A stretch of DNA of 64,000 bases from Tritrichomonas foetus (lineage: Eukaryota; Parabasalia; Tritrichomonadida; Tritrichomonadidae), in assembly GCA_001839685.1 (NCBI GenBank), contig MLAK01000111.1, positions 129,363 through 193,362 of the forward strand, read 5' to 3'. The notes beneath the pieces were generated by a model that was not told the DNA's origin, did not search any database, and worked only from the letters and a program-made list of their open reading frames with translations. Numbering within the stretch: position 1 is the stretch's first letter; each line of letters opens with the position of its first letter. Shown piece after piece: positions 19,302-28,722 of this stretch. Both the position numbers and the translations under genes were made by a program.

Positions 19302-20012
19302 CTATTCAAGATAAAGATATGGATCTATATGCGGTGGTGTTGGAATAAATTTCCAAATTCCTTTATCCAATAAGTTAATATGTGGAAGATTTGGCTTCTC
19401 ATTCAGCATTGGATAGATATTCTCTATTGTTGTTGTATTGTTCCGATTATGTTTGATGTAAACATCACCAAAAAAGTGAAGTCCAATTGAGAGTCCTATC
19501 AAAAAAGCAGCTAAAAAAAATTGTGTAATTCTAGATCCACTTGTTAGGAATATTGCTGATATCAAAATCAAAGCTCCATATAAGCAAGTGATTGATCCAT
19601 AAAAAAGAACAAGAATAAAAACTTTAAAATTTCGATAGCCTAAACAAGTGCCAATGGCTTCACAATGATGATCCATAAATAATATGCAGGAGCCACATCT
19701 TGAACAATGATGACATCGTGGTGGCTTTGGTAAAAAGCATTTTTTACATGGTTGAAAATGTGAAATCCTATCAATTCCTCTTTTGGATATTTCTGAAGGT
19801 AATTTTCCGGGATTCATAAACAAAACATATACCCACGATATTTCCAAAATTAAAAGAAGCATAAATAATCCAATGCTTCCAATAATACCAAAATTGTATA
19901 TATACGTGTTATCTGAGTTGAAAAACTTTTTAAATGTGACATTTATTCCTGGAAGGACAAAAGTCATCAGCAATGCGTTAAATACAAATATTCGAGCTAA
20001 TTGTTGAATCAT
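19302..20012 (-). CDS. DHHC palmitoyltransferase (zDHHC family)
   Basis: The product is 236 aa and would S-acylate proteins at endomembranes. Two N-terminal membrane segments (~5-22 and ~42-65) precede the cysteine-rich domain: CKKCFLPKPPRCHHCSRCGSC (89-109), then DHHC at 114-117. Two further hydrophobic segments follow (~130-160 and ~163-180). The zinc ligands and the catalytic Cys117 are present. The sequence after DHHC is unusual: EAIGTCLGYRNFKVF instead of the common PWVNNCIG, so the Pro-Trp pair is missing. The protein is short for the family but contains the whole core. It starts at the first ATG in frame. It has no obvious link with its neighbours. Confidence 0.85.
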   Translation of the reverse strand: MIQQLARIFVFNALLMTFVLPGINVTFKKFFNSDNTYIYNFGIIGSIGLFMLLLILEISWVYVLFMNPGKLPSEISKRGIDRISHFQPCKKCFLPKPPRCHHCSRCGSCILFMDHHCEAIGTCLGYRNFKVFILVLFYGSITCLYGALILISAIFLTSGSRITQFFLAAFLIGLSIGLHFFGDVYIKHNRNNTTTIENIYPMLNEKPNLPHINLLDKGIWKFIPTPPHIDPYLYLE

Positions 20013-20330
20013 TTTTCATCCATAATTCTTTTTTAAACGTTCACCAGAACTTTTTGTAAAATGAGTAAATAAAGGCGTTTCAACTTTTTGTGTAAAAGTG
20101 AATGATGGCATTAGTCTTATGATTCAATTATCCAAGAAGAATCATCTATACTTATCAACTTGTACATTCCTCAATTCATCATACACGATTTCGACAATGA
20201 AAAAAATACAACAAACAGACATATTAACGATTTTTATATAAACACAAACAGTAAAAACAAAAGCAAATTAAAATAAAAATTTCTCATTTCATGATAAAAC
20301 GAACATGAAAAGTATCCATTTCATAAGAGA
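20013..20330. other. intergenic region 5' of DHHC gene
   Basis: This short AT-rich spacer carries the promoter side of the minus-strand DHHC gene and leads into the long 19-bp minisatellite. No gene is seen. Confidence 0.35.
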
Positions 20331-21032
20331 GTTTCTTTTCATAATAAAGTTACCTTTTCATTGTAAAGTTTCCTTTTCATAATAAAGTTTCCTTTTCATA
20401 ATAAAGTTTCTTCTTCATAATATATTTTCTTCTTCATGATAAAGTTTCATCCTTATAATAAAGTTTCATCTTCATGATAAATTTTTTTCTTCATGATAAA
20501 TTTTCTTCTTCATGATAAATTTTCTTCTTCATGATAAATTTTCTTCTTCATGATAAAGTTTCTTCTTCATGATAAAGTTTCTTCTTCATGATAAAGTTTC
20601 TTCTTCATGATAAAGTTTCATCTTCATAATAAAGTTTCATCTTCATGATAGAGTTTCTTCTTCATAATAAATTTTCTTCTTCATGATAAATTTTCTTCTT
20701 CATGATAAATTTTCTTCTTCATGATAAAGTTTCTTCTTCATGATAAATTTTCTTCTTCATGATAAAGTTTCTTCTTCATGATAAAGTTTCTTCTTCATAA
20801 TAAATTTTCATCTTCATGATAAAGTTTCTTCTTCATGATAAATTTTCTTCTTCATGATAAAGTTTCTTCTTCATGATAAAGTTTCTTCTTCATGATAAAG
20901 TTTCATCTTCATGATAAGTTTCATCTTCATAATAAAGTTTCATCTTCATGATAGAGTTTTTTCTTCATAATAAATTTTCTTCTTCATGATAAATTTTCTT
21001 CTTCATGATAAAGTTTCCTCTTCATGATGAAG
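20331..21032. repeat. long minisatellite, 19-bp unit, ~37 copies
   Basis: Units of the form TTTCTTCTTCATGATAAAG repeat for ~700 bp. Common variants are AAATTTT against AAGTTTC, and CATAATAA against CATGATAA. Copies are most diverged at the 20331-20460 end. The array runs into the 3' end of the CK2 beta gene, whose TGA stop (21022-21024) lies in the last unit. Because 19 is not a multiple of 3, reading into the array meets stops in every frame. Confidence 0.97.
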
Positions 21033-21642
21033 TCTCTTCAGTATCTTCATCTTTTTTCTCCACACATATTCTAAATCCAAAGATTTTTGGAATATAAATT
21101 TCAGGTTCTTTCTCAATTTTAATCTCATTTTTGTATTTGTTCAAGAAAATTGGAATCCATGCATTTCCAAAGAAGGCTCCATCAATTTTCGAAAATAATG
21201 GATCTTTAAGATTATACACCTCACTACATGTCGGACAAAACATTTTCAGAGGATGCTCGCACATGTCGGTGGATACGCCATATGGCAATAATGTTGTCTT
21301 TTTACATAAAACTCTGGGACAGTGTGGGAAATCTCCTCTTTTGTACTTTTCGTAGATTTTTTCCATTCCCTCTGGTGTTAGCAAATATCGTGAATGTAGT
21401 AATCCGTACAGAATTGCAGTTTGTTGTTCGATTATGTAAATTTCGGATTCAAGTTGTGTGTTTGCGTGCGATGGAGGAACGAAACTTTTCCTGAGAAGCT
21501 CGTAAGCTGATCGAAAATGATTGATTCTTTGTTTCATGCCGTAATAATTGAATAAGTTGGATAAGTAGCTGTCGTCAATCCGAACGAAGTAAAAGTTACT
21601 TGGCTGTGATAAAAACCAGTCGATCCATTCATGATGATCCAT
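21022..21642 (-). CDS. CKB: casein kinase II regulatory (beta) subunit
   Basis: The product is 206 aa. CK2 beta dimerises through a zinc ribbon and docks the catalytic alpha subunits. The N-terminal helical domain starts with WIDWFLSQPSNFYFVRID. The dimerisation zinc site is complete: CPRVLC (Cys ~109 and ~114) and CPTC (~137, ~140), followed by GAFFGNAWIPIFL, which matches the family's DGAYFG segment. The tail PKIFGFRI corresponds to the usual PRLYGFKI. An acidic extension, EKKDEDTEETSS, ends the protein. Its last codons and the stop lie in the first unit of the adjoining minisatellite, so the C-terminal end may have been set by repeat expansion. The start is the ATG at 21642. Confidence 0.9.
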   Translation of the reverse strand: MDHHEWIDWFLSQPSNFYFVRIDDSYLSNLFNYYGMKQRINHFRSAYELLRKSFVPPSHANTQLESEIYIIEQQTAILYGLLHSRYLLTPEGMEKIYEKYKRGDFPHCPRVLCKKTTLLPYGVSTDMCEHPLKMFCPTCSEVYNLKDPLFSKIDGAFFGNAWIPIFLNKYKNEIKIEKEPEIYIPKIFGFRICVEKKDEDTEETSS

Positions 21643-22100
21643 GCTTCTGGAATTTAACTTTTTTAATTGATATATGGTTGAATCATTTCTAAAATGAATA
21701 GTTTACAAAATGAAAAAGACAAAAAGATATGTTAGCTAAAAAAAAAGGTGAATAATTTGACTAAAATTTCTATATCACATCACCAGTCTTGTTTCTATCA
21801 TCTTATGGGAATAAACCCTTTCTTAAAAAGCATTAGAAGAAACCTTGTCATAAATGCTTATATGAACTGTAAAATATATATATGTATTAAAAATAAGAAT
21901 TTAAATGAATATTATAAAAACAAAGAAGAAAAACTCAAAGAAGAAAGGAAAGTACTAAGAGAAAAGACAAAGTAAGAAGCTAAAACCGAATTATTATATA
22001 ATTTAATCGAATTTTTGAAACTTCGTTTATTTTGACTTTTCAAGAATCAAATTTGAGATGAGACTTTTGCTCCTTAACTTTCCTAAGTTCCATTCTTCTT
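21643..22100. other. intergenic region
   Basis: This AT-rich spacer is upstream of the CK2 beta gene. A plus-strand open frame (21748-21975) begins with GTG and is Lys/Asn-rich low complexity; I do not regard it as a gene. Nothing else was recognised. Confidence 0.35.
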
Positions 22101-22697
22101 TTATTGTATAAGGGGGTCAGGATTTGAATTGGCATTATTGTTTAATAGTTGTTTAGTCATGAATCATCCTATTTCTGGTTTTAAGTTAAATGTTTTTGAA
22201 TCTTATGCTAAACCAAAGAGTCCACTAAAAATCATACAATTATATTTTTCATATGGTTTCCCCTGATTGATAATTGTCAATTTCATAGGAACTTGAAGAA
22301 CTTCTGGTGGAATCATGTGTTGATAATAAATTTGTTTTAATGGGTTTCTCCTACCAGTTATGTTCTAAAGATAAAATGAGCAAATCCAACTATTAATATA
22401 TGATGGATAATATGTTTAACCATCTTTATATCAAACCATATGAAGCCAAAAGTCTTTATTAACATTTCCTTGCTTTGTATTGATGATTTCTTCAATAATT
22501 GGATGAAGTTCTGAGACCTACCATTCAAGTTCGTATATTTCAATCACTATTAACTTTTCCTGTATTTGTTCCCAATCTTGAAGAGTTTAGATTAATTTAT
22601 ATTTGATGATGAAAAAAGCTGATTTGATTCCAATTAGATTATTAACTGAGCTTGTCAGTCAACTATTACATTTGATTACCTGTGAAGAAAATAAATC
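22101..22697 (-). pseudogene. DUF4419-domain pseudogene with eight in-frame stops
   Basis: One minus-strand frame reads like the C-terminal half of a DUF4419 protein: TLQDWEQIQEKL, then ELHPIIEEII, DFWLHMV, PSYINSWICSFY, IPPEVLQVPMKL, FSGLFGLA and LKPEIG. Eight nonsense codons interrupt it (plus-strand positions 22659, 22587, 22518, 22431, 22416, 22365, 22203 and 22164), yet all segments stay in the same frame with no indel. Several stops fall where the family would have Trp or Gln, which fits C-to-T type changes. The N-terminal half is missing. The family's function is unknown. Motifs are recalled from the family in general, not from a search. Confidence 0.6.
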
Positions 22698-22774
22698 CTA
22701 TTGATAAAAAATTGACAAAAATCAAGCGAAAATGATAAATATATATATATATACATATTTTAATAAAAAATTAT

Positions 22775-25018
22775 TTATTCAACACTTGAAATCTGGCGAA
22801 TCATTGTAGCTGCATTTCTCGAGCCAGTGTTAATGAATTTCTCACAAAGTGGTGCAAAAATATGCCTTGGAATCTGTCTTTGTACTTTCTTGATGAGTTT
22901 TTCTGCCCATGAAAGTGTCAATTCCGCTTTCTTCTTTCCTGAAGATGTTGCAGGGAATTCATGATCAAGCACAGCATAAATAGCTTTAGCTATATCTTCT
23001 ACTGGAATTTCACTTGATCCACAACAATCATCAATCCATTGTTGAAGCTTTCTTATTGCTGATTGTTTATCATACTTATTTCCATTTTCAGCAATAAATG
23101 AAATAACTTCAAATCCCATTGTTGATGAACCTTTAACTAACTCAGAAATGAGTTTCTCTCCACCAACTGTTCCTTTTTCATCACCTAAAATTTTAGAAAG
23201 ATGATTTTTAATTATTTCTGTTGCTTTCTCATCACGAATCATTCCAAGAAGCCAAAGAGCAATCTTTTCTTGATATAAATTCTTAGATTTTCCATTACAT
23301 TTATACATAACATCGGGAATAATCTTTTCAGCAGATTCTGGTGAAATTGGGAAAGAAAGATGTTCATTTTCATCCAATTGGAATTGATCAGCGCTTTTGA
23401 CATAATATGGAAGAGCAACTTCAACAAGTCTTGGATCTTTCACAGCAGCTGCGAGAAGAGTTGGCTTATTCACAAGAAGATTTATATGTTCAGGACCTAA
23501 TAAAGAAATGGCTTTTCCAAGAAGCAATCTTGAAGCATTATGCCAATGATCAAATTTACTTTTATTTAATTGTTCAACGAATGTAATAAAGGAATCAAGA
23601 CTAACATCACAAGGATCAAATTGTGGAGTAATGTTTAAGATTGAGCTGATGCTGTTTAACCCTTCAATTGCCAAATTCGTAGCTTGTATTAAATTTTCTA
23701 TACTTGTTGAAGGTTCTGATGTTGGAAATTCCGAACCACTGATGATGTCAAACCATGATTGTCCCTTAGAATCAATCCTCTGCATGTTTTTGGCAATAAA
23801 ACTACAAAGTTCTGTCTTTTCTGTGAATTTTGCGGCTTTTGATGCAGCTAAATTGAATAAATCTTTAATGATTGAGCTATCATTAATTGATAATCGATGT
23901 TTTTGAACCCAGAAGAGTTTTAAGATCGGCTGGAATTCTGAATCTGTCATCAGTTCAAATAATTTCCGAGTTTGAGCATCATTGAAAGTGGAGCATCCTT
24001 TGTTAACAGTTCCAATGATAAATGAATGTTCATTGGGAACAAGTAAAAGAGCATGAGCGAGTCTAATGGCAAGATCATCTCCTGCCTCTAACATTGGTTT
24101 TAATCGCCTTTCGAGAGCAGCAGTAAAGCTTTGATTGGATTTAGTGGATAGTGCTGATTCAAATAATTCAGAGTTTTCTATGAATGCAATTAATTCAGTT
24201 GATTCTAGATAAGGAACTGATGCTGCACAAGCAAAAGTAATTAATGTTCTACTCTTTGATTCAGTCAACCAAAGATCTTGTGCTAAAGTGAGAAGCTTTG
24301 GTGCATCAATTTCAGCAAAGAGAGACCATATTGGATGAACTGCTGGTGCAGTATTGTATGTTTTCCTTAAAAGTGGCATAAATCTATTGAATGATTCTTC
24401 AGTTAATGGATCTTTATAGTATGGGCTTAATTCAATTTTAGGAAAAAGTGTTGATAATTTAAGCCAGAAATAAAAATTGTCAACAGTTGATGGTTCATTT
24501 TCTTCCTTGATTGGATTGAAGATAGAAACATATGAATCTAAAAATTGATCTTCATTTTGAATTTCACTTTCTATGATATCACAAATGATTTTGTATGCAG
24601 AAAGTTGGAACCATTGATTTTCTTGTGATAATTCAAAAATTTCTGTTAATATTTGGCCGACCAAGTTGGAATTTTTCTTGCAATATCCAGCTTTGACGAT
24701 GGCTGAATAGCAAAGGACAAGTGCCATTCTTCTTGCACGCTTTACGAAACGATGACCAGTTTGTGGAAGTGCGTTTTTGAAAAGATCGATAATTTCGCTT
24801 GCTGGAATTTTGTTTGATGATTTGGTTAACATATCTGTAAGAACGACTAAATAACGTGGGCGGTTTTCCGGATGATCAGCTTCTGAAATTTGTTGAGCGA
24901 TAGTTTGAATTGTCTGTTTTAAGGCTTCTGGGCGGTCTTTGAACATCGTAGAAAATTGTGTGCATGCCTTTTGGAGATCTTCTGTGCAGAGCTTCTGAAT
25001 AACTTCAACGGAGGCCAT
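22775..25018 (-). CDS. HEAT-like nucleolar protein, possibly Pol5/MYBBP1A family
   Basis: The product is 747 aa, wholly alpha-helical in appearance. The order of segments recalls Pol5/MYBBP1A, nucleolar proteins of rRNA synthesis and ribosome assembly. An N-terminal repeat region is followed by RFVKRARRMALVLCYSAIVK (compare the family's pattern around LFGRLFGLQALI), then LTEIFELSQENQWFQLSAYK, then a VHPIWSLF motif at ~228. It is shorter than yeast or animal members (~1000 aa or more), and no acidic central region is visible. A generic HEAT scaffold is the alternative. It is divergently transcribed from the VPS9 gene across 248 bp. A TCACTATAAG initiator-like site directly precedes the ATG. 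Confidence 0.4.
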   Translation of the reverse strand: MASVEVIQKLCTEDLQKACTQFSTMFKDRPEALKQTIQTIAQQISEADHPENRPRYLVVLTDMLTKSSNKIPASEIIDLFKNALPQTGHRFVKRARRMALVLCYSAIVKAGYCKKNSNLVGQILTEIFELSQENQWFQLSAYKIICDIIESEIQNEDQFLDSYVSIFNPIKEENEPSTVDNFYFWLKLSTLFPKIELSPYYKDPLTEESFNRFMPLLRKTYNTAPAVHPIWSLFAEIDAPKLLTLAQDLWLTESKSRTLITFACAASVPYLESTELIAFIENSELFESALSTKSNQSFTAALERRLKPMLEAGDDLAIRLAHALLLVPNEHSFIIGTVNKGCSTFNDAQTRKLFELMTDSEFQPILKLFWVQKHRLSINDSSIIKDLFNLAASKAAKFTEKTELCSFIAKNMQRIDSKGQSWFDIISGSEFPTSEPSTSIENLIQATNLAIEGLNSISSILNITPQFDPCDVSLDSFITFVEQLNKSKFDHWHNASRLLLGKAISLLGPEHINLLVNKPTLLAAAVKDPRLVEVALPYYVKSADQFQLDENEHLSFPISPESAEKIIPDVMYKCNGKSKNLYQEKIALWLLGMIRDEKATEIIKNHLSKILGDEKGTVGGEKLISELVKGSSTMGFEVISFIAENGNKYDKQSAIRKLQQWIDDCCGSSEIPVEDIAKAIYAVLDHEFPATSSGKKKAELTLSWAEKLIKKVQRQIPRHIFAPLCEKFINTGSRNAATMIRQISSVE

Positions 25019-25022
25019 CTTA

Positions 25023-25028
25023 TAGTGA
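25023..25028 (-). promoter_or_regulatory. initiator-like element TCACTA before the ATG
   Basis: On the minus strand the sequence ATCACTATAAG lies immediately before the ATG at 25018. TCACTA fits the trichomonad initiator pattern TCA(C/T)(T/A), which places transcription start a few bases before the start codon. A second TCATTA lies ~12 bases further upstream. This supports the chosen start. Confidence 0.45.
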
Positions 25029-25266
25029 TTTTTTTAATGAATTACTGAATCATAGAAATCAGCCAAGGTCATTCCATATAAAGCATTCAAAAAGTATCTA
25101 TCGTACAAAATCTTGCATTAACTTTTTGATTAATTGGAAATGACCAAAATTTCAAAGAAATATTTGATATAAGATGCAAGAGAGGATGAAACCGTTAATT
25201 TAATGACCTTATATGGTGAATAAAAGGCTAATTTACACAAAAAATATCGATAAAGATTGAGATTGG

Positions 25267-26673
25267 ATGATTTCGCCAAAGCAAATCATCCCACGTCGAA
25301 ATTCGATGGATTCTTATAAAACTGTTGATTCAAGAGGTCATTTAAAAATAACAACAGATTCACCAATTTCTCCATCTCCATTGGCACCCATGAAAGTTTC
25401 GAATAAAAAATGTGTTATTGATCCTTCTGCATATGTTTCATTATTTCCCATCATTCCAATTCCCACAGAAGAATGGATGAAATCTCACATTAAAGCTTGT
25501 TCCGATCATGTTGCCAAATCTTTAATTTCTGTTCAAAAAATTATTGAAGAAACTGTTCAAAAAAGACAAACTTTACAAAATAGTGTTACTGAATTAATCA
25601 AAAAGAACCAGGAGTTATTAGAACAAAGATTAACATATAAAGGAAGAGGTTTAAAAGAAAATCGATCAATGTTTTATTTAATTTGTCGCTTGTATACTTT
25701 GAAAATTAAATTTATTTCACTTTCTTTGATTGATATTGAAAAGAAAATTTTACATTTTGGTGAAATGAGAAAATATCTTTCTGTTAAGAGAGATTTCTCT
25801 TTATATTTAGTTTCTGTGAACATTCGAGGATTTTCAAATGCAATTCCAAACAATTTTAAAAAAATTAAAGAAATGCAACAAAACATTTCATTATTTGAAA
25901 ATTATATTTGTTTACCAAAATTCATTCCACCACCTGAAGAACTTAAAGAACAATTAATTTATCCAACATCATCAACAGCACCTCTATTTACACAATTAGA
26001 AAAGAATATTGAAAAGACAACTTATGAGAATTTCTTGAATCTTTTAAATGAATTTCATTCAATGACAAATGAAAATGATGAGCTTAAAATTTTGATTGAT
26101 TTAGCATTTTCTTATGCTTGGAGAGCAACTAACTACCCTTTCTTACCAGAATCAATTGCTAGTTTTGATTTACCATCATTTCAAAAAGTTAGAACTTCTT
26201 TGTTTCTTGCGCCCAATATTCCAGAAAAGTATGAAAAAATGCATATTTGTGAATTAGTCGAAAGTGATTGGCCATATAAACCTGTTGTTGATCATTTAAT
26301 GACATCATTTTTCTTAATTAACCCAATTGATATTGCTCTGGTTTTCTTTGAGGCAATGGGAGTCGCTGGAAGATGTGTAACTGAAGTTTGTGGCGAAGCT
26401 GTTGAAATTGATTTTGATACAATTTTCCCATTGATGCTAGTTTGCGTACTTGTTTCGGGGATTCTCAATGAACCAAAATTAATTCACTATGTTGCAAATC
26501 TCGGACTGCTATATAAAGAAGACTCGACATGCCAGCTTGGTGCTTCTTATGCAGAGGCAATCATCAAACATTTATCAAGTTTGGATGAACAAGAACTTCT
26601 CAAGGAAACAGAAGAACTTGATAAAAAAGAGAAATTACAGAATGAACCAACAAATGAAACCTCAAATATTTAA
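25267..26673 (+). CDS. VPS9-domain protein, putative Rab5-type GEF
   Basis: The product is 468 aa. VPS9 domains catalyse nucleotide exchange on Rab5/Vps21-type GTPases in endocytic traffic. The C-terminal half (~280-450) carries the fold: WPYKPVVDHL, INPIDIALVFFEAM, then FDTIFPLMLVCVLVSGILNE, HYVANLG and LGASYAEAIIKHL, matching the family pattern of a central Asp before a Pro-Leu helix and a C-terminal helix. The N-terminal ~70 residues are Ser/Pro-rich and disordered; residues ~75-200 are helical and coiled-coil-like. The last residues are acidic. The frame opens with ATG at 25267. It shares a 248-bp divergent promoter with the HEAT protein gene. A 17-bp minisatellite lies 67 bp after its stop codon. 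Confidence 0.75.
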   Translation: MISPKQIIPRRNSMDSYKTVDSRGHLKITTDSPISPSPLAPMKVSNKKCVIDPSAYVSLFPIIPIPTEEWMKSHIKACSDHVAKSLISVQKIIEETVQKRQTLQNSVTELIKKNQELLEQRLTYKGRGLKENRSMFYLICRLYTLKIKFISLSLIDIEKKILHFGEMRKYLSVKRDFSLYLVSVNIRGFSNAIPNNFKKIKEMQQNISLFENYICLPKFIPPPEELKEQLIYPTSSTAPLFTQLEKNIEKTTYENFLNLLNEFHSMTNENDELKILIDLAFSYAWRATNYPFLPESIASFDLPSFQKVRTSLFLAPNIPEKYEKMHICELVESDWPYKPVVDHLMTSFFLINPIDIALVFFEAMGVAGRCVTEVCGEAVEIDFDTIFPLMLVCVLVSGILNEPKLIHYVANLGLLYKEDSTCQLGASYAEAIIKHLSSLDEQELLKETEELDKKEKLQNEPTNETSNI

Positions 26674-26740
26674 AACATGTTTTAAAGCATTGGTTTATAA
26701 AATGGGAAAAAATATAGCTATGGAGTTGCAAGTTTTGTTA

Positions 26741-26933
26741 GAAACAAATCGAACTGAGAAACAAGTTAAACTTAGAAACAAATTGAACTTAGAAACAAGT
26801 TGAACTTAGAAACAAATTAAACTCAGAAACAAATTGAACTTAGATTCAAATTGAGCTTAGAAACAAGTTGAACTTAGAAACAAGTTGAACTTAGAAACAA
26901 ATTGAACTTAGAAACAAATTGAACTTAGAAACA
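26741..26933. repeat. minisatellite, 17-bp unit, ~11 copies
   Basis: The unit GAAACAAATTGAACTTA repeats from 26741 with changes at a few positions (AAATT/AAGTT, TGAAC/TAAAC). It starts 67 bp after the stop codon of the VPS9-domain gene. It is another AT-rich array in the 3' flank of a gene. Confidence 0.95.
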
Positions 26934-27019
26934 TAAAAATTTGATGGAAATAAGAAAATGAAAAAATATTAAAAAAAATGCGATTTTGTTAGTAAATTGT
27001 ATAGAATATAGAAATATAT

Positions 27020-27451
27020 TTATTCATCACGTTGTCTTCTATTATTTTTTTGCTTTCCACCCTTATGCATTTTGCTTTCTTCGTGTTTTTGTTTTAACAT
27101 TTCTCTAATCATCTCCTTTTTATCTTGTGCGCTTGATGCTGAAGCTGCATCTTTTATTTTATTTTTGCGTGCTTGACTTCTTTCGAATCGAGCGAGTCTT
27201 TTCTCTTCTTTAATTTCATCTCTTTCTTTCTGTTTCTTCATCCTTTCTTCATCTCTTTTCTTTGACATTTGATGTCTCTGTTCTAAACCAGCACTTGCAA
27301 TATGAGCGCAGGCTAAAAGATCGGCTGTTGATGTTGCATATTTCATGTCTTCTTGATTTTTCGAGCGACGAAGATTTGTCTTCTTCTTCTTCTTTTCTTC
27401 TGGTTCTTCTTCTGCTTCGGGAACTTCCTTTGTTTCGTGTTTATGTGACAT
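27020..27451 (-). CDS. basic Lys/Glu-rich coiled-coil protein, hypothetical
   Basis: The product is 143 aa from the ATG at 27451 (MSHKHETKEVPEAEEEPEEK). The frame is open 13 codons upstream, but only from a GTG. The protein is highly charged: an acidic N-terminus, a basic KKKKKTNLRRS patch near residue 25, and a long single helix rich in Lys, Arg, Glu and Met. It ends in a basic tail (GGKQKNNRRQRDE). It may be a nucleolar or RNA-associated factor, but no family is recognised. It lies head-to-head with the zinc-finger gene at 27595, with only 143 bp between the two ATGs. Confidence 0.6.
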   Translation of the reverse strand: MSHKHETKEVPEAEEEPEEKKKKKTNLRRSKNQEDMKYATSTADLLACAHIASAGLEQRHQMSKKRDEERMKKQKERDEIKEEKRLARFERSQARKNKIKDAASASSAQDKKEMIREMLKQKHEESKMHKGGKQKNNRRQRDE

Positions 27452-27594
27452 TTTGAACGACCAATGTATTAAACGTCCTCCATTTTTCACGACCGTTTAT
27501 AACTTTTTATTAGATACAAAATTTTAATAAACCAGATATATATAGAAAGAATTTCAGTTTCTATAAACAAATAAGTATAGAAAAAGCTCAACAA

Positions 27595-28269
27595 ATGGAA
27601 AGGAGGGGTGATCAAAGAACCTCTAAATTGGAATGTGCTATCACCAAACTAGGTGGATCAATTTCACAAGATAGAAAAAATCGTTATAATTTATCCGACT
27701 CACCACCAGAAAATTCGTTAATCAAAATCAACCGAATTATCGGCCCAAAGCAAGAAACGTCCCATTTCGTAAACAAATTTCCTTTTCAGAATGACGCTTT
27801 TATTCTTGATCAAAAAGAAATGATTCAGTGGCAAATCGACCGAATATCAAAATCACTCCAACATATCGAAAAATTGAAAGACCAAATGGACGATATCGTG
27901 ACGGCAAATGCTTTTTCAACCATAAATTCTTCGCATTTCGACAAAAGACGGCAGTGTTTTTACAATATCTTCACATCAATATTATCATCACCTCGAGAAG
28001 CAGCCATGCAGCAATTGGACATTCTCATTTCTTACAAAAAGTTGATTCTTAACCGCTACTATAAGGAAAAAAACATTGTTCTTGCTGATCCTGAAAAATG
28101 CTGCAGGTATAGGGGATGCCCCCTTTTGGCTGTTCATGGTTCAGACTTTTGTGGGTGGCATATTCTACTTGATGCGAATCAGCAAATCTATGCCAAGTGT
28201 GACGTTTGCGGCTGGCCCAGATTGAAAACACGTGATTCGCAATGCAACGGGCATGACACAGTTGTGTAG
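27595..28269 (+). CDS. zf-C3Hc3H-type zinc protein (KANSL2/INO80D-like)
   Basis: The product is 224 aa. The C-terminal ~60 residues show a double C3H zinc pattern: CCRYRGCPLLAVHGSDFCGW followed by H, I and LLDAN, then CDVCGWPRLKTRDSQCNGH. The first half, with FC-x(2)-H followed by ILLD, is the hallmark of the domain in KANSL2 and INO80D, subunits of chromatin acetyltransferase and remodelling complexes. The N-terminal region is Lys/Ser-rich; residues ~75-165 are helical. A chromatin role is inferred from the domain alone. KANSL2 and INO80D are larger and usually carry two copies, so this may be a minimal version. Confidence 0.55.
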   Translation: MERRGDQRTSKLECAITKLGGSISQDRKNRYNLSDSPPENSLIKINRIIGPKQETSHFVNKFPFQNDAFILDQKEMIQWQIDRISKSLQHIEKLKDQMDDIVTANAFSTINSSHFDKRRQCFYNIFTSILSSPREAAMQQLDILISYKKLILNRYYKEKNIVLADPEKCCRYRGCPLLAVHGSDFCGWHILLDANQQIYAKCDVCGWPRLKTRDSQCNGHDTVV

Positions 28270-28722
28270 ATTATTCTATTTATGTTTGAATTGTTAAATG
28301 TTTATATTTTAATATTTTTGTGCTTTTTTATCATCATATGATAGTTAGTTTTCTTTTTCTTCTTGATTTCTTGAATTATGATTTTTCATTTCTGAATGTG
28401 AATAGCAATAGTATCCTGATATATGATATTCAGTGTTGCTGATGAATAAATAAGTTAATATTATTGCCAAAATGTATTTGCATATTTTTATTTGTTTCTT
28501 CTCGAAAGCTCATGATTCAAAACCAAAATAATTATTCATAATAATTGTTTGCATTAGTTTATAACAAAGTGAAGAAATATTGTTTTCAATGAAATAATTG
28601 TCTTGAATAAAAAAAGAAAAGAAATATTCTATATTTTCCTGATCTACGAAATAATTATTTAGCGAAAAAAGAAAAATAGGAAAGATAAAAACACTATGAA
28701 TTCATAAAACCACCAAAAGAAG
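28270..28722. other. convergent intergenic region
   Basis: This AT-rich spacer of 453 bp lies between converging genes. It presumably holds both 3' UTRs. No coding-like frame, repeat or RNA gene is recognised. Confidence 0.4.

Noticed and set aside
20331..21032. CRISPR-like array
   Set aside because: Units are directly tandem with no unique spacers, so this is a minisatellite.
21748..21975. 75-aa Lys/Asn-rich plus frame
   Set aside because: It starts with GTG and has low-complexity composition, with no neighbour or domain support.
22085..22135. tRNA-like T-loop (TTCAAATCC on the minus strand)
   Set aside because: No matching acceptor stem or anticodon arm is found at tRNA spacing, and the site falls in the DUF4419 relic frame.
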